Shown: positions 1 through 11,182 of the stretch, one piece after another
Layout of the letters: each line of letters starts with the position of its first letter
Numbering within the stretch: position 1 is the stretch's first letter
NCBI GenBank assembly: GCA_963691655.1
Contig: CAVNUY010000015.1
Location: forward strand, 143,501-207,500
Length of the DNA stretch: 64,000 nt
Reading direction: 5' to 3'
From: Toxonevra muliebris
Lineage: Eukaryota; Arthropoda; Insecta; Diptera; Pallopteridae
Notes under the pieces: generated by a model
Database searches by the model: none
What the model was told of the DNA's origin: nothing
Seen by the model: only the letters and a program-made list of their open reading frames with translations
Program-made: the position numbers and the translations under genes

Positions 1-240
1 CTCTTGTAAAAATTCGATGGGATATGACATCTCCACAGCAAAAATAATGAAAATTTTTGTGTAAATATTGTTGAATGCATATTCAAATTCGAATAATTTT
101 TATTTTGTTTAAAAATCGTTTGAACATGAAATGTTTTTATGTTATTTATACCCTTTGTGTATTTGCATGTTGTATATTTAGTTTTGTATTTACTTTTTGT
201 CGATAAAAAAAAATAATTTGTATAAAAAAAAAAATTTATT
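1..240. other. AT-rich sequence, nothing recognised
   Basis: No coding relic or clear repeat boundary seen. The A/T runs near 205-240 directly abut the tRNA-like segment and may be its retroposon tail, because on the minus strand they lie just 3' of it. Confidence 0.4.
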
Positions 241-326
241 TGGTGGGATTCGAACCCATGCCTCACAAAGCCCCTTCCTACACTCATATCTTTAACTACC
301 CCTCTTACCAACTGATCCACACATGA
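241..326 (-). repeat. tRNA-like segment (SINE head or tRNA pseudogene)
   Basis: Read on the minus strand this has a good RNA polymerase III B box (GGTTCGAATCC) and, upstream, an A-box-like TGGATCAGTTGG, spaced as in a tRNA with a long variable arm. The T stem pairs, but no acceptor strand can be paired with the 5' end, and A/T-rich sequence follows at once. That argues for a tRNA-derived SINE or truncated pseudogene rather than a working tRNA gene. Confidence 0.45.
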
Positions 327-390
327 ACATGAAATAAAGTGATCAAATTATATTAATATGTAGTTACATTCATGCAAATGAAAAAAACAA

Positions 391-1676
391 TGGATGTGTG
401 CAAGGCACGCAAGATATTTGATGTGTAAACAGTTAAGCTAACTGAATGTCATATACATAAGCTCACATATGTATAGCCATATATAGGGATTTAATGTATA
501 ATTTATATGCTTAGGTAATTCAAATTAAAACAATTATTTTATAAACTTAAAAACTTATTAGATATCATTATCTTTTATATATATAATAACCCAATTCACC
601 ATAAATTGCAAATGGTCTTACATCATTGCAAATGCAAATTTTTATTCCATATCACATATATTTGTTGTTGTGATAGCATAAATATTTTGCAATTGCACCA
701 AATCGTGAATAGGGCTGATATGTTGTAGTTGCATTATTTTTCTTTTACTCAATGCATCGGGATCTATATGCTCGCATATACGCAGCTGCAATCGCATTCT
801 TTTTTTCGCGCTTTAAGTTTTTCTTCCTGTCGATTTGAAACTTTATTAGATGTGAAAATTTTACATAACGTCGCCTGATAATTGATTTGGCGTATAGGTA
901 TATGAATTTGTACACACATACGTCAAATCAATCCTCAGGCGACGATAAGTGCTTTCCACATTTAACTTTAGGAAGGCAACAAGGATGACTAGTCACCCCA
1001 CTACTTTTTAAAAGCACCGCAAAGAGAGTTGTCTTAACTGCATTTAATAAAAATAAAAAAGAATGTATTTTTATTGAAGTAAATAAGTGATTTTATAATA
1101 AATAAGTCTGATTTTTTCTGTTTAACATATTTGCTATTTATATAGATAAAAAAAAGTGTTGTCTTTTATAATGCCGTGATTTGCTATCATTATCACTACG
1201 TTTTGTTTATACATTTATTGAAACCTAGATTCCTTATTACTTATCATTTTGTATTGTTTTTGTATTTTAAAAAATATTTAATTTTAATGCAATCTAACTA
1301 ACCGAATGCAAAACCTATCAAACGCCTGTGTTTGCTACGGCGACTTCTCTGTTTGTATGGTATAGTCGATCTCCATACGTTTAACACCAACAAATAATTC
1401 TGCCACGAATAAATGTACACACACATTTTGTTTTCGTATGCACATATATGTGAGAGTAAATTGATCGAAACATAAACAAACAAACTCCGCTCGTATTTTA
1501 ATTTCTCCCTCTCTTCTTCTCTTTGTTGTTTAGAGTAGCACAGTCATGCCGCGCAGTAGTGTGAGCGAGAGAGGAACTGGACGTTACAGTTATCTTACAT
1601 CTTACGATACAGTTATTGTTACATTTTACACATTTGAAATTTTGCCCATACCGTGAGCTAAAATGTTTACACATCA
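391..1676 (-). repeat. Dispersed repeat H, copy A (most complete)
   Basis: A non-coding repeat that recurs at 24578-25065, 32868-33787 and, split by a retrotransposon, at 38658-38682 plus 59028-59897. Near each end it carries inverted copies of GATGTGTAAACA (starting about 419 and ending about 1675). Beyond one of these lies a short hairpin at 396-410. An internal hairpin with 25-bp arms sits at 870-894 and 919-943. Subterminal inverted repeats plus an end hairpin recall non-autonomous Helitron/Helentron elements. No protein is encoded; the short frames at 1298-1695 are chance frames shared by the copies. Confidence 0.6.
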
Positions 1677-2404
1677 AAAAAAAAAAATAAAACACAAAGC
1701 TCTCAAACTCTCACGCATTCTGTTCTTTTTTGTGTTTGTGCAAAAACAAATGCAAGGGAAATGAAATTTTTACTATAAAAATGCATTTTGCAGACAAAGT
1801 ATTAATTTTAGAAATAATCCGCCGCTGACTTTTATGTGGCAAACAATGAGATCTACAATCCTTTCATACATCATTTTAATGTATCTCTTTTACTTCCTAA
1901 GTTATACCACTTCAAACATTTATTTTGTATGGGAGGTGCCACACCCAATTGTTTTATTGAAATAAAATATAGCCTATGTTCAAACGGGGAACCCCACGAT
2001 CACAATACTGCAAAAAATTTTAAAATCGGGTCAGTAGTTCATGAGATTACCCCAAACTTTACTAAATTATTAATAGTATAGATAAGTGAAATGTCAAGTG
2101 TTTTTTTTAACACGTAGTCAGAACTTTCACTTATTTAATGTCATTATTTAACAGATAGGTACTGCTCGCAAAAGATAGACTTTTAAACCAAAGTGTTTGA
2201 AAAGCATGTACCTACTAGAGACTTGGTACGAGTAAAATGTAATCAATTAATAATCGCCGACTACGATACGAAACAATGCGAATACGTAACTGTAAATTCA
2301 ACATCGTAGGCATCGCTGCATCATCGCATCGCATCGCATCGTATTACTCATTAGTAATCGGTTATTGCGTGCTTCTTTGCAAATTCAATTTTGCATTCAG
2401 ATGA
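1677..2404. other. Intergenic, repeat-like, no gene
   Basis: AT-rich. Around 1915-2060 there is a stretch resembling the short TGGGAGGTG-type dispersed repeats common in fly genomes, and 2317-2341 is a short run of a CATCG pentamer. No coding relic is seen. Confidence 0.35.
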
Positions 2405-3205
2405 TCGCGTGCTCTATATTGTACTTTTTTTCTAATCGATTAAATTTTTCTGAATAAATTAATTATTTCCTATTTTAGTATTTACATTGAAATCAATAAA
2501 ATTAAATACTTCAATTAAAAAAAAAATTTGCAATTAAAATAATTTTTAAATACATTCATATGAAAAATCTGTTAATTTTCTTCAGTTAAGCATTTGTATG
2601 GAATCTATTTGGACCGACTGCTTAAATAACTATAAATTCAAATGAAAAAACAAAAAAAAAGTTTGTTTGTTTGTTGTACCTACCATATTTTACCTTAAAG
2701 AACAGGATATTTTTTATTTTTAATAAGTTACGCTAAAAATTGCTGACATATATATGAACAATTGAATATTATGAGAAATAATGTAAATTAGAATTGCATC
2801 AAAAATCTAAGTAGCTATAACTGGTTTGTTTATGGATTTAATTGAACATTTCTTGGACTAGAATTTAATAGTTTTTTAAGGGCTTTAATTTAATGAAAAA
2901 TAAAAATGCTTTTAGGGGGTAGAACTTTGAGTAAAGGACTTCACTAGTGAAATATGACTTCGGAGATGAGTAACATTTAAGAAGGAAATGTTATACTTGT
3001 CAAGACATTTACAATAAGGTGCCATTTATTAAAATCAGACATCAAATACCAAAGTTATGATGAAAAAAATCATTTTGGCTGTTTTTAGGGTGGCCCAAAA
3101 AAATGTTTTTTTTTTGGTTTCGAGATACTCGCCACATAATAGGGGGTGGACTTTTCAAACTTTTTTTTTTTTTGTATAGGGACCGACCCGCTCTATTGTA
3201 CATCT
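2405..3205 (+). repeat. Long-inverted-repeat element Y, partial copy A
   Basis: This segment matches, as its reverse complement, the element at 32384-34308 (without the H insertion found there). It ends with the same terminal block, containing GGGACCGACCCGCTCT and then TGTACAT. Being uninterrupted here, it gives the empty site for the H insertion at 32868-33787. No protein is encoded. Confidence 0.6.
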
Positions 3206-3480
3206 GTCATACTTATAGTAACTTTTTTGATTTTAACTAACTTCTTATATTGTTTTTTGACGTACTTATATTCTAACCAATTCTCCGATATTTGTGACTT
3301 TTTATATAAATTAAATTTATGTTTATTAAGGTTAGCCAATTCACCATTTTTTAATAACTTTTAAGTAAATTTTTTTATGGTATGTTAGATTATGCATAGA
3401 ATTCAAGATTGCGCTGTTAAGAAATAAAATTTTGTTCTCTAAATCATTTTTTTTTTTAATTTCTGAAGTCAATTTGGCGT
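3206..3480. other. AT-rich flank of a LINE insertion
   Basis: No recognised gene. It is continuous with 4808 onward once the LINE and one copy of its target duplication are removed. The minus strand across the junction may be an old LINE coding remnant, too decayed to assign. Confidence 0.3.
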
Positions 3481-3492
3481 AAGAGGTCTATT

Positions 3493-4795
3493 CTACTCAA
3501 CTAAAAACAGCAAAAGCTAAATTGGGGAAAGTTCAAAGGTTGGCATGTATCTGCATAACAGGAGCGATGAGAACATGTCCGACTGCTGCACTAGAGGTAC
3601 TATTGGAGCTCACTCCATTACACCTCGTGATAGAAAATGCCTCCAAGGCAGCAATCGTAAGAGGAACAAGAAATAAAAGGTTGACGAGGAGATCTATAGG
3701 GCTTGGAGACCGAGATAACCCGGCGAAAGACAACTATCTCTTGGACTGTCCCCAGGACAGAATGGACAAACAGTATAGTTTTGAGAAACACTTCGTTGCA
3801 AAACTTAGTAGTAAGAACGAATGGGAGGGTGTAGAGTATAACTACTCACTCAAAGAACACACGATTAAGTGGTATACAAATGGGTCACGTACCGAGGATG
3901 GAACTGGGGCAGGAGTATTTGGGCCAAGAATCAAACACTCTGAGCCGATGGGGAAGTATCCTAGCATCTTCCAAGCTGAAATTCATGCAATTAGCACATG
4001 TGTGCAACTCAACCTGGATAGACAGTACAAACGGCAAGATATCGCTATCATGTCGGACAGCCAAGCAGCCATTCGAGCATTATGCTCCTTTGAGAACACC
4101 TCTAAGTTGGTGTGGGACTGTTTGAGCAAGCTCAATCAACTGGGCAATAACAACAAAGTCGCTCTATGTTGGGTCCCTGGACACGCAGGAATTGAGGGTA
4201 ATGAGCAGGCAGACGAGCTTGCAAGAAAGGGGGCAGCAACCACTTTCGTGGGACCTGAACCCTTCTGTGGAATAGGAGATAGCGTAATCAGGGAATTACT
4301 CAGGCAAGAAGAGAGGAACAAGAGGCAAGAACTCTTTACCAATCTTACGGGACTGAGGCAATCCAAAGCGCTTTTAGGTAATTATAATAAGAGTAGATAC
4401 GCATTCTGCATTGGTCTCAACAAAAACAGTTTGCGCATATTAGCTGGTATTCTGACTGGGCATTGCGGGCTCAGAGAACACCTTTGCAAGATAGGGGTTG
4501 AGCAAAGCTCAATTTGTAGGTTTTGTAATGAGGAAGACGAATCATCAGAACATATTTTAGCTCAATGTGGAGCACTGATCCACAAAAGAAGGAAATGTCT
4601 GGGCATGCACGAAGTGCCCAGTACAGAACTAGTATCCATAGCTCCGGGCTCAATACTCAAATTTTTGAGGGAAACTGGACTGGATGAGGTACTCTAGGCA
4701 GATTAGACTAGATAGAAAGAGGGACGTACAATAGATCTTATAGGTCGCGGTACAACGACAGAAACCTCTATAATAATACAATACAATACAATACA
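3493..4795 (+). mobile_element. 5'-truncated LINE (I/LOA type, RNase H-bearing)
   Basis: Flanked by a perfect 12-bp target-site duplication, AAGAGGTCTATT, at 3481-3492 and 4796-4807. It has a short 3' UTR and ends in a (CAATA)n-like tail at about 4772-4795. The coding frame is open right up to the 5' junction, so the copy was cut short by incomplete reverse transcription. The last 50 bp of the 3' UTR (from about 4728) resemble the 3' ends of two retroposons at 27227 and 35398. The duplication is intact, so the insertion is fairly recent. Confidence 0.9.
3495..4697 (+). pseudogene. LINE ORF2 C-terminus: RT thumb, RNase H, CCHC
   Basis: An uninterrupted frame of about 400 residues, the C-terminal part of a LINE polyprotein. 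Numbering from the leucine at 3522: the end of the reverse-transcriptase thumb lies at about residues 1-60. An RNase H domain follows at about 110-240, with Glu153, Asp179 and Asp231 in place. A zinc-binding C-x2-C-x8-H-x4-C motif spans 332-349. The first catalytic aspartate of RNase H is replaced by Asn120 (YTNGS), so RNase H activity should be lost. The endonuclease and most of the RT are absent through 5' truncation, so it cannot act alone. The RNase H domain points to the I/LOA/R1 group rather than Jockey; the exact clade is not certain. Confidence 0.85.
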
Positions 4796-4807
4796 AAGAG
4801 GTCTATT

Positions 4808-5310
4808 AGTGCTACATCTATATAAAATTCCCATGAGGTAATGTCTATACCGCTTCTCATTTTAAATTCGGTGCTAGGTCTGATTTTAAATTTTATAGTT
4901 TTATAGTATGAAATTTGAAATTCATCCAAACTTTCACAGATTACGTTGTTCGAGTTAGTAAAAAGTAAGTCAATTTTTGTTTTGGATGCTTCAGTAACGC
5001 GTGTATCGAACTCTTAACAAGTTGTTCAACTTCATCACAATCTATTGTGAACTGCTAATAGTGAAAGAAGAAGCATGACAGTTTGACATAAAACAAGAAA
5101 GGAAAAGATTCGAAATGTCTGTCTGACAAAGAGTAAAAACTAAAAACAATGCCAACGATTGACCAAAATGGCTAGGATGTTTCACCTCTAGCTGCTGAGG
5201 AGTTTCATTGTGAACAACAATATAATGAAGAAGAGACTTAGCCACTTGGTCGTTTTATTTGCACATGTTAAACTAGCTAGCGAATAAAACACAGCTATTA
5301 AATCTATTGT
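4808..5310. other. Intergenic, possible old LINE remnant on minus strand
   Basis: The minus strand at about 4810-5040 gives stretches resembling the linker between endonuclease and RT of a LINE, but with stops and no clear motif. Otherwise nothing is recognised. Confidence 0.25.
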
Positions 5311-5484
5311 CACAATGCTAGTGGCATTCGTACTAAATTCAAGCAAGCACTATAAGCAACATCACTGCAGGAATATGATATTTTCGCATTAACTGACATC
5401 TGGCTTCTTAACATTATTTGTAATGCTGAACTTATCGATAAGTATTATCAAGTGCACTGTCACGACAATTTGTCCTTTGGCTAG
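5311..5484 (+). pseudogene. Relic of a LINE endonuclease (APE) domain
   Basis: The frame starting at 5311 reads NASGIRTKF, a stop, then EYDIFALTDIWL and a few tens of residues more. This is the start of the apurinic-type endonuclease of Jockey/CR1-like LINEs, where the family has a QN..GLRTK block followed by a DI..L(T)ETWL block. One internal stop and the lack of the rest of the domain show it is a dead fragment. Confidence 0.55.
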
Positions 5485-6520
5485 ATATAGAAAAAAGGTA
5501 TTCTATTTACTAATTTACGAAACGCATTAGTATCCCTGCCATTAGAAGAGAACGAAGTTGAGCGAATTTGTGTTTCTACTCCATCCCCCTTTAGTATTTT
5601 CGGGACCATTGGTTACCGGCGGCCAGGGATACCAATCAATTTTTTCTTTCTCCCCGATAACCCTCGAGAAATTCCCCAATTTTAGATCGAATTCCCCGCA
5701 CTGGTATAATTTCATATTATAACAACACGCACTTTCCATATAAATATTTTACAAAACGAAATTGACCTCAGTGAGTGTTATTTTAAGGTGACCCTGAACT
5801 TTCTTGGATTAATCGAAACATACTTTCTGACTACGGAATTCTTAACATATAAGTTTCAGCCCACCTTTGGACATCAACGTTCTCAAAGGAGAAGACATGA
5901 GATTTCTTTTGACTCAAATAAAAAATGGCAAAAACTTTGTTTTGCGAAAAACGGGTTCAAACTTTTGACTATCGGTTTTTAACATATAAAATATACTTCA
6001 TCTTCTTTCTGATGGCTGACCCTAATTTGTAAGTTTACAGATTAGTCAGCAAAGATTAAGAGTTAATCAGGAAGTGCTGGACGAAGGCATAGCTAAGCCT
6101 TTCTGAACGGCCGAAAGGAAAGTGGAAGATCCACGCTACTGTTTTGGCCTGACTGACACTCGCCGCTATAATCGTCTATATCTACGAAAGCACTCTGCGT
6201 TCTCTGAAATTTTTACACAATACTTTCGAAATATAATACTTTCAAATAGCACACTTTTTTAAAAATCGATTTCTCCAAAACCAATAAATTGCAAGGCCTG
6301 CTTAAGAAAAGATGAAGTTTTTTATGAGCCAAAATATGAAATATTTCATAAGTTAAACGGTTTACATTACAAATTTGACAAAAAAATATTCTATAGACTT
6401 TAATTACTAAAAGCTGAACGACTTCAAATTCCCCGAAAAAAAAAGTTCATTCCCCGATTCCCCGCACCAAGTAAAATTGCCGCAAATCTGGGAATTCCCC
6501 GCAAGTCGGCATCGCTGCCG
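5485..6520. other. No gene; scattered TTCCCCG motifs
   Basis: No coding relic is recognised. Two clusters of a short ATTCCCCG-type motif occur at about 5665-5705 and 6428-6505, perhaps the ends of an unidentified repeat. Confidence 0.3.
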
Positions 6521-7843
6521 GCGAGCCAAAATTAATTTTCTCAGTTTTCTCAAAAACAATTGCACTGATTTTATTACATTTATATTTGTTGAAAAGAGAA
6601 TTGATAGCGTTTCAGTTATTATTAAAAATTTTTTGAAATTGTTATCTAAACTAAAATTTTTTACCTATTTTCAATCGCTTACAATTTCGATAATATTTCT
6701 CCAAATACGCTAAATTTTCAATGTTATTGAAAAAACATTATTTCCCAGTTTTTGAATCTTTGTTTATTTTCATTGGAAATTAAGTTTTGTTATGCGTCAC
6801 CGGTTGCCCTCAATGAAAACTTTTTACAATGAAATGAGGACCAACGCAGGCGAATCCGGATTCAAGTTTGCTCTAGTTTCCTTATGGTGAAAAAAAGCTT
6901 AACTGAACAAATAGTGGTAAAAGACTTTGTACTCTATTTAAAACAATTTCTAATACTCTTAAATGTACCTAAAATGTGATTTAAAAAATTTCCGTTGAGG
7001 GCCGGGGAAATGTATCAGAAATGTATCACTATGACCCGTTTCAATATTGAGGTCATAAAATACATAAAATGTATGAATGTAAAAATTTTTTTTTTTGTTT
7101 TATCTGTTCGTCGGTGGTAGAAACATTGTATCGAAAACTTGAAGAAAATATATTACGAAATAAAACTGCATCCTGAAAAAAAAACTCTTACTTTTTTGGG
7201 AGTAAGCCCACCGGAAAATTAAAATTGCAAGAAAAATGTGCAACCTTCTTTTATGCTATAAACATTGTTTTATTTAAATGATAGTCATAAAATCTTCGTC
7301 ACAAAATGAAAAAAGTAAAAAAATAATTTTGTTCAGCTAGCTTGTTCTACTCACTGTGCGCTGGTCAAAATTTATCTTTTAAATCTCAAAATAATAAAAT
7401 GCTGAAAAAACAATATACATATCGCACCCTAAAACAAAAGTAACAAAACTCAAAATTTTCAAAAATTTACATTTTGCTATAAAGCAGTTAGCAGCGCACA
7501 TCTCTAAAAATTGTAAAACCCTGTTATTCTTCTTTCTTCACTTTCGCTTAAAAATCACCGTTATGCCTCTTTTTATGTTATTAGCAGGGACCGAAAATAA
7601 TAATTATTTTAAAATATTTAAACGAAAAAATCAACGTGTTCCAAATATCGTAGAACAATGTCGAGTACACCAAATTGATAATTATTGCATGGTCCTCCAA
7701 GAAACTTTCAACTTCTTTTTTCTCTCTCACATTCTTACGCTCACGTTTTTCTCTCTCGTTGAAAGTTTTTCGAGTACGTGAACACTTCTAGTGAAAACTA
7801 ATAATAATTGTTAAGAATTTCTTGTACGTGAACAGACCTTTTG
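6521..7843. other. AT-rich intergenic sequence, nothing recognised
   Basis: Long A/T runs and short chance frames only. Confidence 0.35.
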
Positions 7844-8400
7844 TCTACAATCGATCTCGTCCGCGCATATAACCAAATCGCAATTGCCGAAGAAGACAGG
7901 GAAAAAACGGCCATTATCATTCCTTTTGGCCTATTTGAATTTAACGTTATGACATTTGGGTAGCGAAACGCATCTCAAACTTTCCAACGTTTCATGAACA
8001 GTTTATTTAATGATTTAGATTTCGTCATCGTTTACATTTGTATAGCCTCAAAATCCATCGACGAGCTTCATGAACATTTGCGAATCATTCTCGAGCGTTT
8101 GCGCAAATATAACATTAAAATAAAACCGGCCAAATTTAGCTTTGGCCAAGAACCACTGTCATTCGAAATATTGCTGGTAAATACAACATTGTCGCGGACA
8201 TGTTATTTCGAATCGAAGAAGTCAGATCTGATGAAATTAGCCTCGAATTGTTGGCACGGTCTCAATCAAATGACGGTGAGTTAAAACTCATCATCGACGA
8301 CAAATCAAATATCTAACTTGTATCGATCGGTTCTCTAGATGGCCAGTTGTTATTCCCATGGAAGTAATGACAGCTGAGACAGTGGAGAGAATTTGTCATT
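7844..8400 (+). pseudogene. Internally deleted Ty3/gypsy pol
   Basis: The frame from 7844 is the fingers/palm part of a Ty3/gypsy reverse transcriptase (IDLVRAYNQI, then TAIIIPFGLFEF). A stop follows in the FG block, then QTFQRFMNSLF. The catalytic YxDD box is lost: the sequence passes from VIVYI directly to ASKSIDEL. From about 8170 the frame jumps to the end of the RNase H region (KYNIVADMLFR), then to integrase-like residues (CIDRFSRWPVVIPM) near 8330. Two large internal deletions and stops make this a dead relic. No LTR was found beside it. Confidence 0.75.
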
Positions 8401-8582
8401 CGAATTAATGACAAATTAGTAACGGTAACAATTGAGAGGCTGAAAGTCGCAAACTTTGAATGTAATGTGCAAAAGAATAATAATTCTTTAATGCTTACCA
8501 AAAATTTGAAAAAAAACTACGGATGTTGCAATCCAAACTAAAGCAATTATACTGTGCGACAAAATTTTAAACTTTTGTCTTA
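8401..8582. other. Decayed sequence after gypsy relic
   Basis: Possibly more of the degenerate integrase, but no motif can be assigned. Confidence 0.25.
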
Positions 8583-8866
8583 TGCGCGAGACTTTTCAAC
8601 GGTTTTATAGTAATTTAGGGTCACTAATCACGACTGCGTCCTCAGTTTTTCTCCATCACAACTAGTTTTCCCACTAAAATCGGAAAAATGGGGTCTTCGG
8701 TGCTATTATGAAATTTCTTTATTTCAACAGATACGAATTTGAATTATTTAGCACAAAGAGATAAACAATTTTTATGTGTACACTTTTCCTCCATCTCTTA
8801 CCCGTCCTCTTGAAAATGGCCATTTATTGAAAAAGGGGGCTTACCTCTTTTTCAATAAATGGCTAT
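8583..8866 (-). repeat. Dispersed repeat Z, copy 1
   Basis: Matches 16725-17013 and part of 36160-36262 in inverted orientation; the shared core includes the block ACCGTTGGAAAATC when read on the minus strand. Its outer end carries a hairpin with about 18-bp arms (8820-8837 and 8846-8864) built on CCATTTATTGAAAAAG. No coding sequence. Confidence 0.5.
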
Positions 8867-9661
8867 AAAACAGAATCCGTTGTGAAAACTATTATACTGT
8901 TTTCGAAGAAAATGTTTCTTGTTACAAATTATATTATTATTATTATATATATATTGCATTAGGCTTCTATGTGAAACTATACAAATTTCAATCCAGATGT
9001 GCTACGATATCATATTATATATCAATTTAAAGAGCTTGACGAGTAGGCTAGCCAAAAATTATCAGATTTTAAATCGGTTAAGCCAACTCCAAAACATTAG
9101 AGTCGGAAGTTTTTCAAAATTCGGCAATTGAACAAAGCATTGAATTCATCGTTGAAAAAATCATTGCTTAAGCGGGAGTAAATAATAAATAAGAGAAAGA
9201 GAGAACCAATGAGTGACGTCATCTCTCAGAATTATCTGCATACACAAATAACAAAACAAACACCAACGAGTAGTTTGGTTTTTTTTTGATATTTGTTTTT
9301 TCCTACCGATTAGTATATCTTTATTTTTTGGCTTGAACCCGCAAGGCCGCATCAGGGCAACCTTTCGGTTTTTTCACCTTACAACTAAACTCAAAAACTA
9401 ATAAAAAAAATGCATTTTGCTTTCATCAATATTAACTGAAAAAAAAAATTTTGGTGTTTGTTTTATTATTATTTCAATCATGCGGGTTAGAGGGTTGACG
9501 CTCTAATTTAGGGCCCACAGTAAAAATACCGAACCCACCGAAGTGAAAACGAGATTGGGCAGACTTGTAAACAACCCCATCCGTTTCGTAACTTTTATAA
9601 CATGATTTCTGGCAAATCATTGGTGAGGGAGTATTTGGCAGCCTCTCTGCATCTGAAAAAT
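8867..9661. other. Intergenic, nothing recognised
   Basis: AT-rich with short chance frames; no relic or repeat boundary is clear. Confidence 0.35.
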
Positions 9662-9775
9662 AATTTAATTTTACTTACCATTATTACCAACATTGAATTT
9701 AATTTTACTAACCATTTTTTACCAATATTGAATTTAATCGTACTTACCTTTTATATCAACCCTGAATTCAATTTA
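9662..9775. repeat. Small tandem repeat, 3 units of 34-35 bp
   Basis: Units begin with AATTTAAT at 9662, 9696 and 9731, with a fourth partial start at 9765. The units differ at several positions, so the array is not young. Confidence 0.65.
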
Positions 9776-10971
9776 GCAAAAAAATGTAAATTTCAAGGGT
9801 AGAGAAATTTATTTCTCTCTCTATCATCGTGACTGTTTGAGAAGCCAAAACGCATTTTGTATTCTGCCCTATCTTCGGACATCTAAGGCCACAACATCTT
9901 TTTTTATTGAAATAAGCTGCTGATATAATAAATCTTCGAAATAAATTTCCGAATATTTTTTCAATTTTATAAATTTTTTTAAAAGTTGTGTCATGCAAAA
10001 CGCTAAAAATGTCCTAAATCCGGACACCAAAAACCGTTTTTCTAAGTACGGACATGATGGTTTTTTACAGAAAATTACAAGTTTTATTTAAAAAATTTGC
10101 TATGATTTTTTGACAGAAATTAAAAGAAAAATTATTAAGTAATATTTATGTAACCAAATAATGTGTAATATTTAAATATTTTTGTTTTGACCTTACTTAT
10201 ATAGTTTGACATATTTGCTTGATATCTTTCAAATAAAAGGAATTATTGAATTATATTTTTACTCAGTTTATTCAGTTATAATACAAAAAAAATAATGATA
10301 TTTTTTTTTTAGTATAAACGCGGTATTTTGTAAAAAATGCGGTATGCGGTTTTGGAGTTGAAAAAACGATATACTACCGCGAAAAACTGTATAGATACGA
10401 GCGTTAATCTTACACCGTGAAATGGAAGATCCACAATCAGAATTATCGTTATTGGTTTTATGAAAAACATCTTCATCTTTTTCAAAGTTTTCGAGGTTGT
10501 TCACCGAACAGATGGCGTTGTTACTTATTTTCGTGTATTGCTTTTGAATTAGTGTTATAATCACCACTAATACCGACATCAAGAGATGTGGTTGTCTTAC
10601 AGGGAAGTTGTTTTAAAATCGACCCATCCTCATGAACGAAATTCTGGACACTATTTTTATTTTCATCACTTGCAACATATACTTCAGCCAAAGATGTTTC
10701 TATTTTCTTCTTTTTTTTGCTGTACGAAAAGACATATTAACGCCTTCTTCTTTCACTTCTTTGACCATAATAACTAGTTTTTTACCTCACTCCATTTGTA
10801 CGAAAGTTTAATTACTGGATTTTATTCCATTGTTGAACAAAAAAGCAGCTTTTTTCCCCATTTTTCTCTATTCCTTTTAGCCCTTCCTTTTAAATAAAAT
10901 AAAAGCAAAAATAAATGAAAACAACTGCCGAACAATATTTCAAATTACAGCCACTTTAATTTGAAAATTAT
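9776..10971. other. Intergenic, nothing recognised
   Basis: A 104-residue frame on the minus strand (10268-10582) has no motif I recognise and biased composition; I do not call it a gene. Confidence 0.3.
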
Positions 10972-11182
10972 GGGCTTTAGAAAAAAAATGTATAGAACAA
11001 AAACTTCTTAAAATGAATCATAAAATATGCTATAATTTTTTCTGAATTTTTTGAAAAAGTTTTGATATTTTTTAAAATTTCATAATTTTTAAAAAATCGA
11101 AAATTCTGAAAAAAAATTTGAACGTATTCTTTGATAAATTTTAAGAAGTTTTTGTTCTAGAAAATGTATTTCTAAAGTTCAC
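10972..11182. repeat. Large palindrome (foldback), arms about 105 bp
   Basis: The two halves are imperfect reverse complements with almost no spacer. The best conserved core is ACAAAAACTTCTTAAAAT in the left arm, matched by its complement near 11140-11160. Transcribed from either strand it would form a long hairpin. Confidence 0.6.

Noticed and set aside
241..326. Functional tRNA gene
   Set aside because: A and B boxes are present but the acceptor stem cannot be formed.
10268..10582. 104-residue minus-strand frame
   Set aside because: No recognisable motif and AT-biased composition; may be chance in AT-rich DNA.
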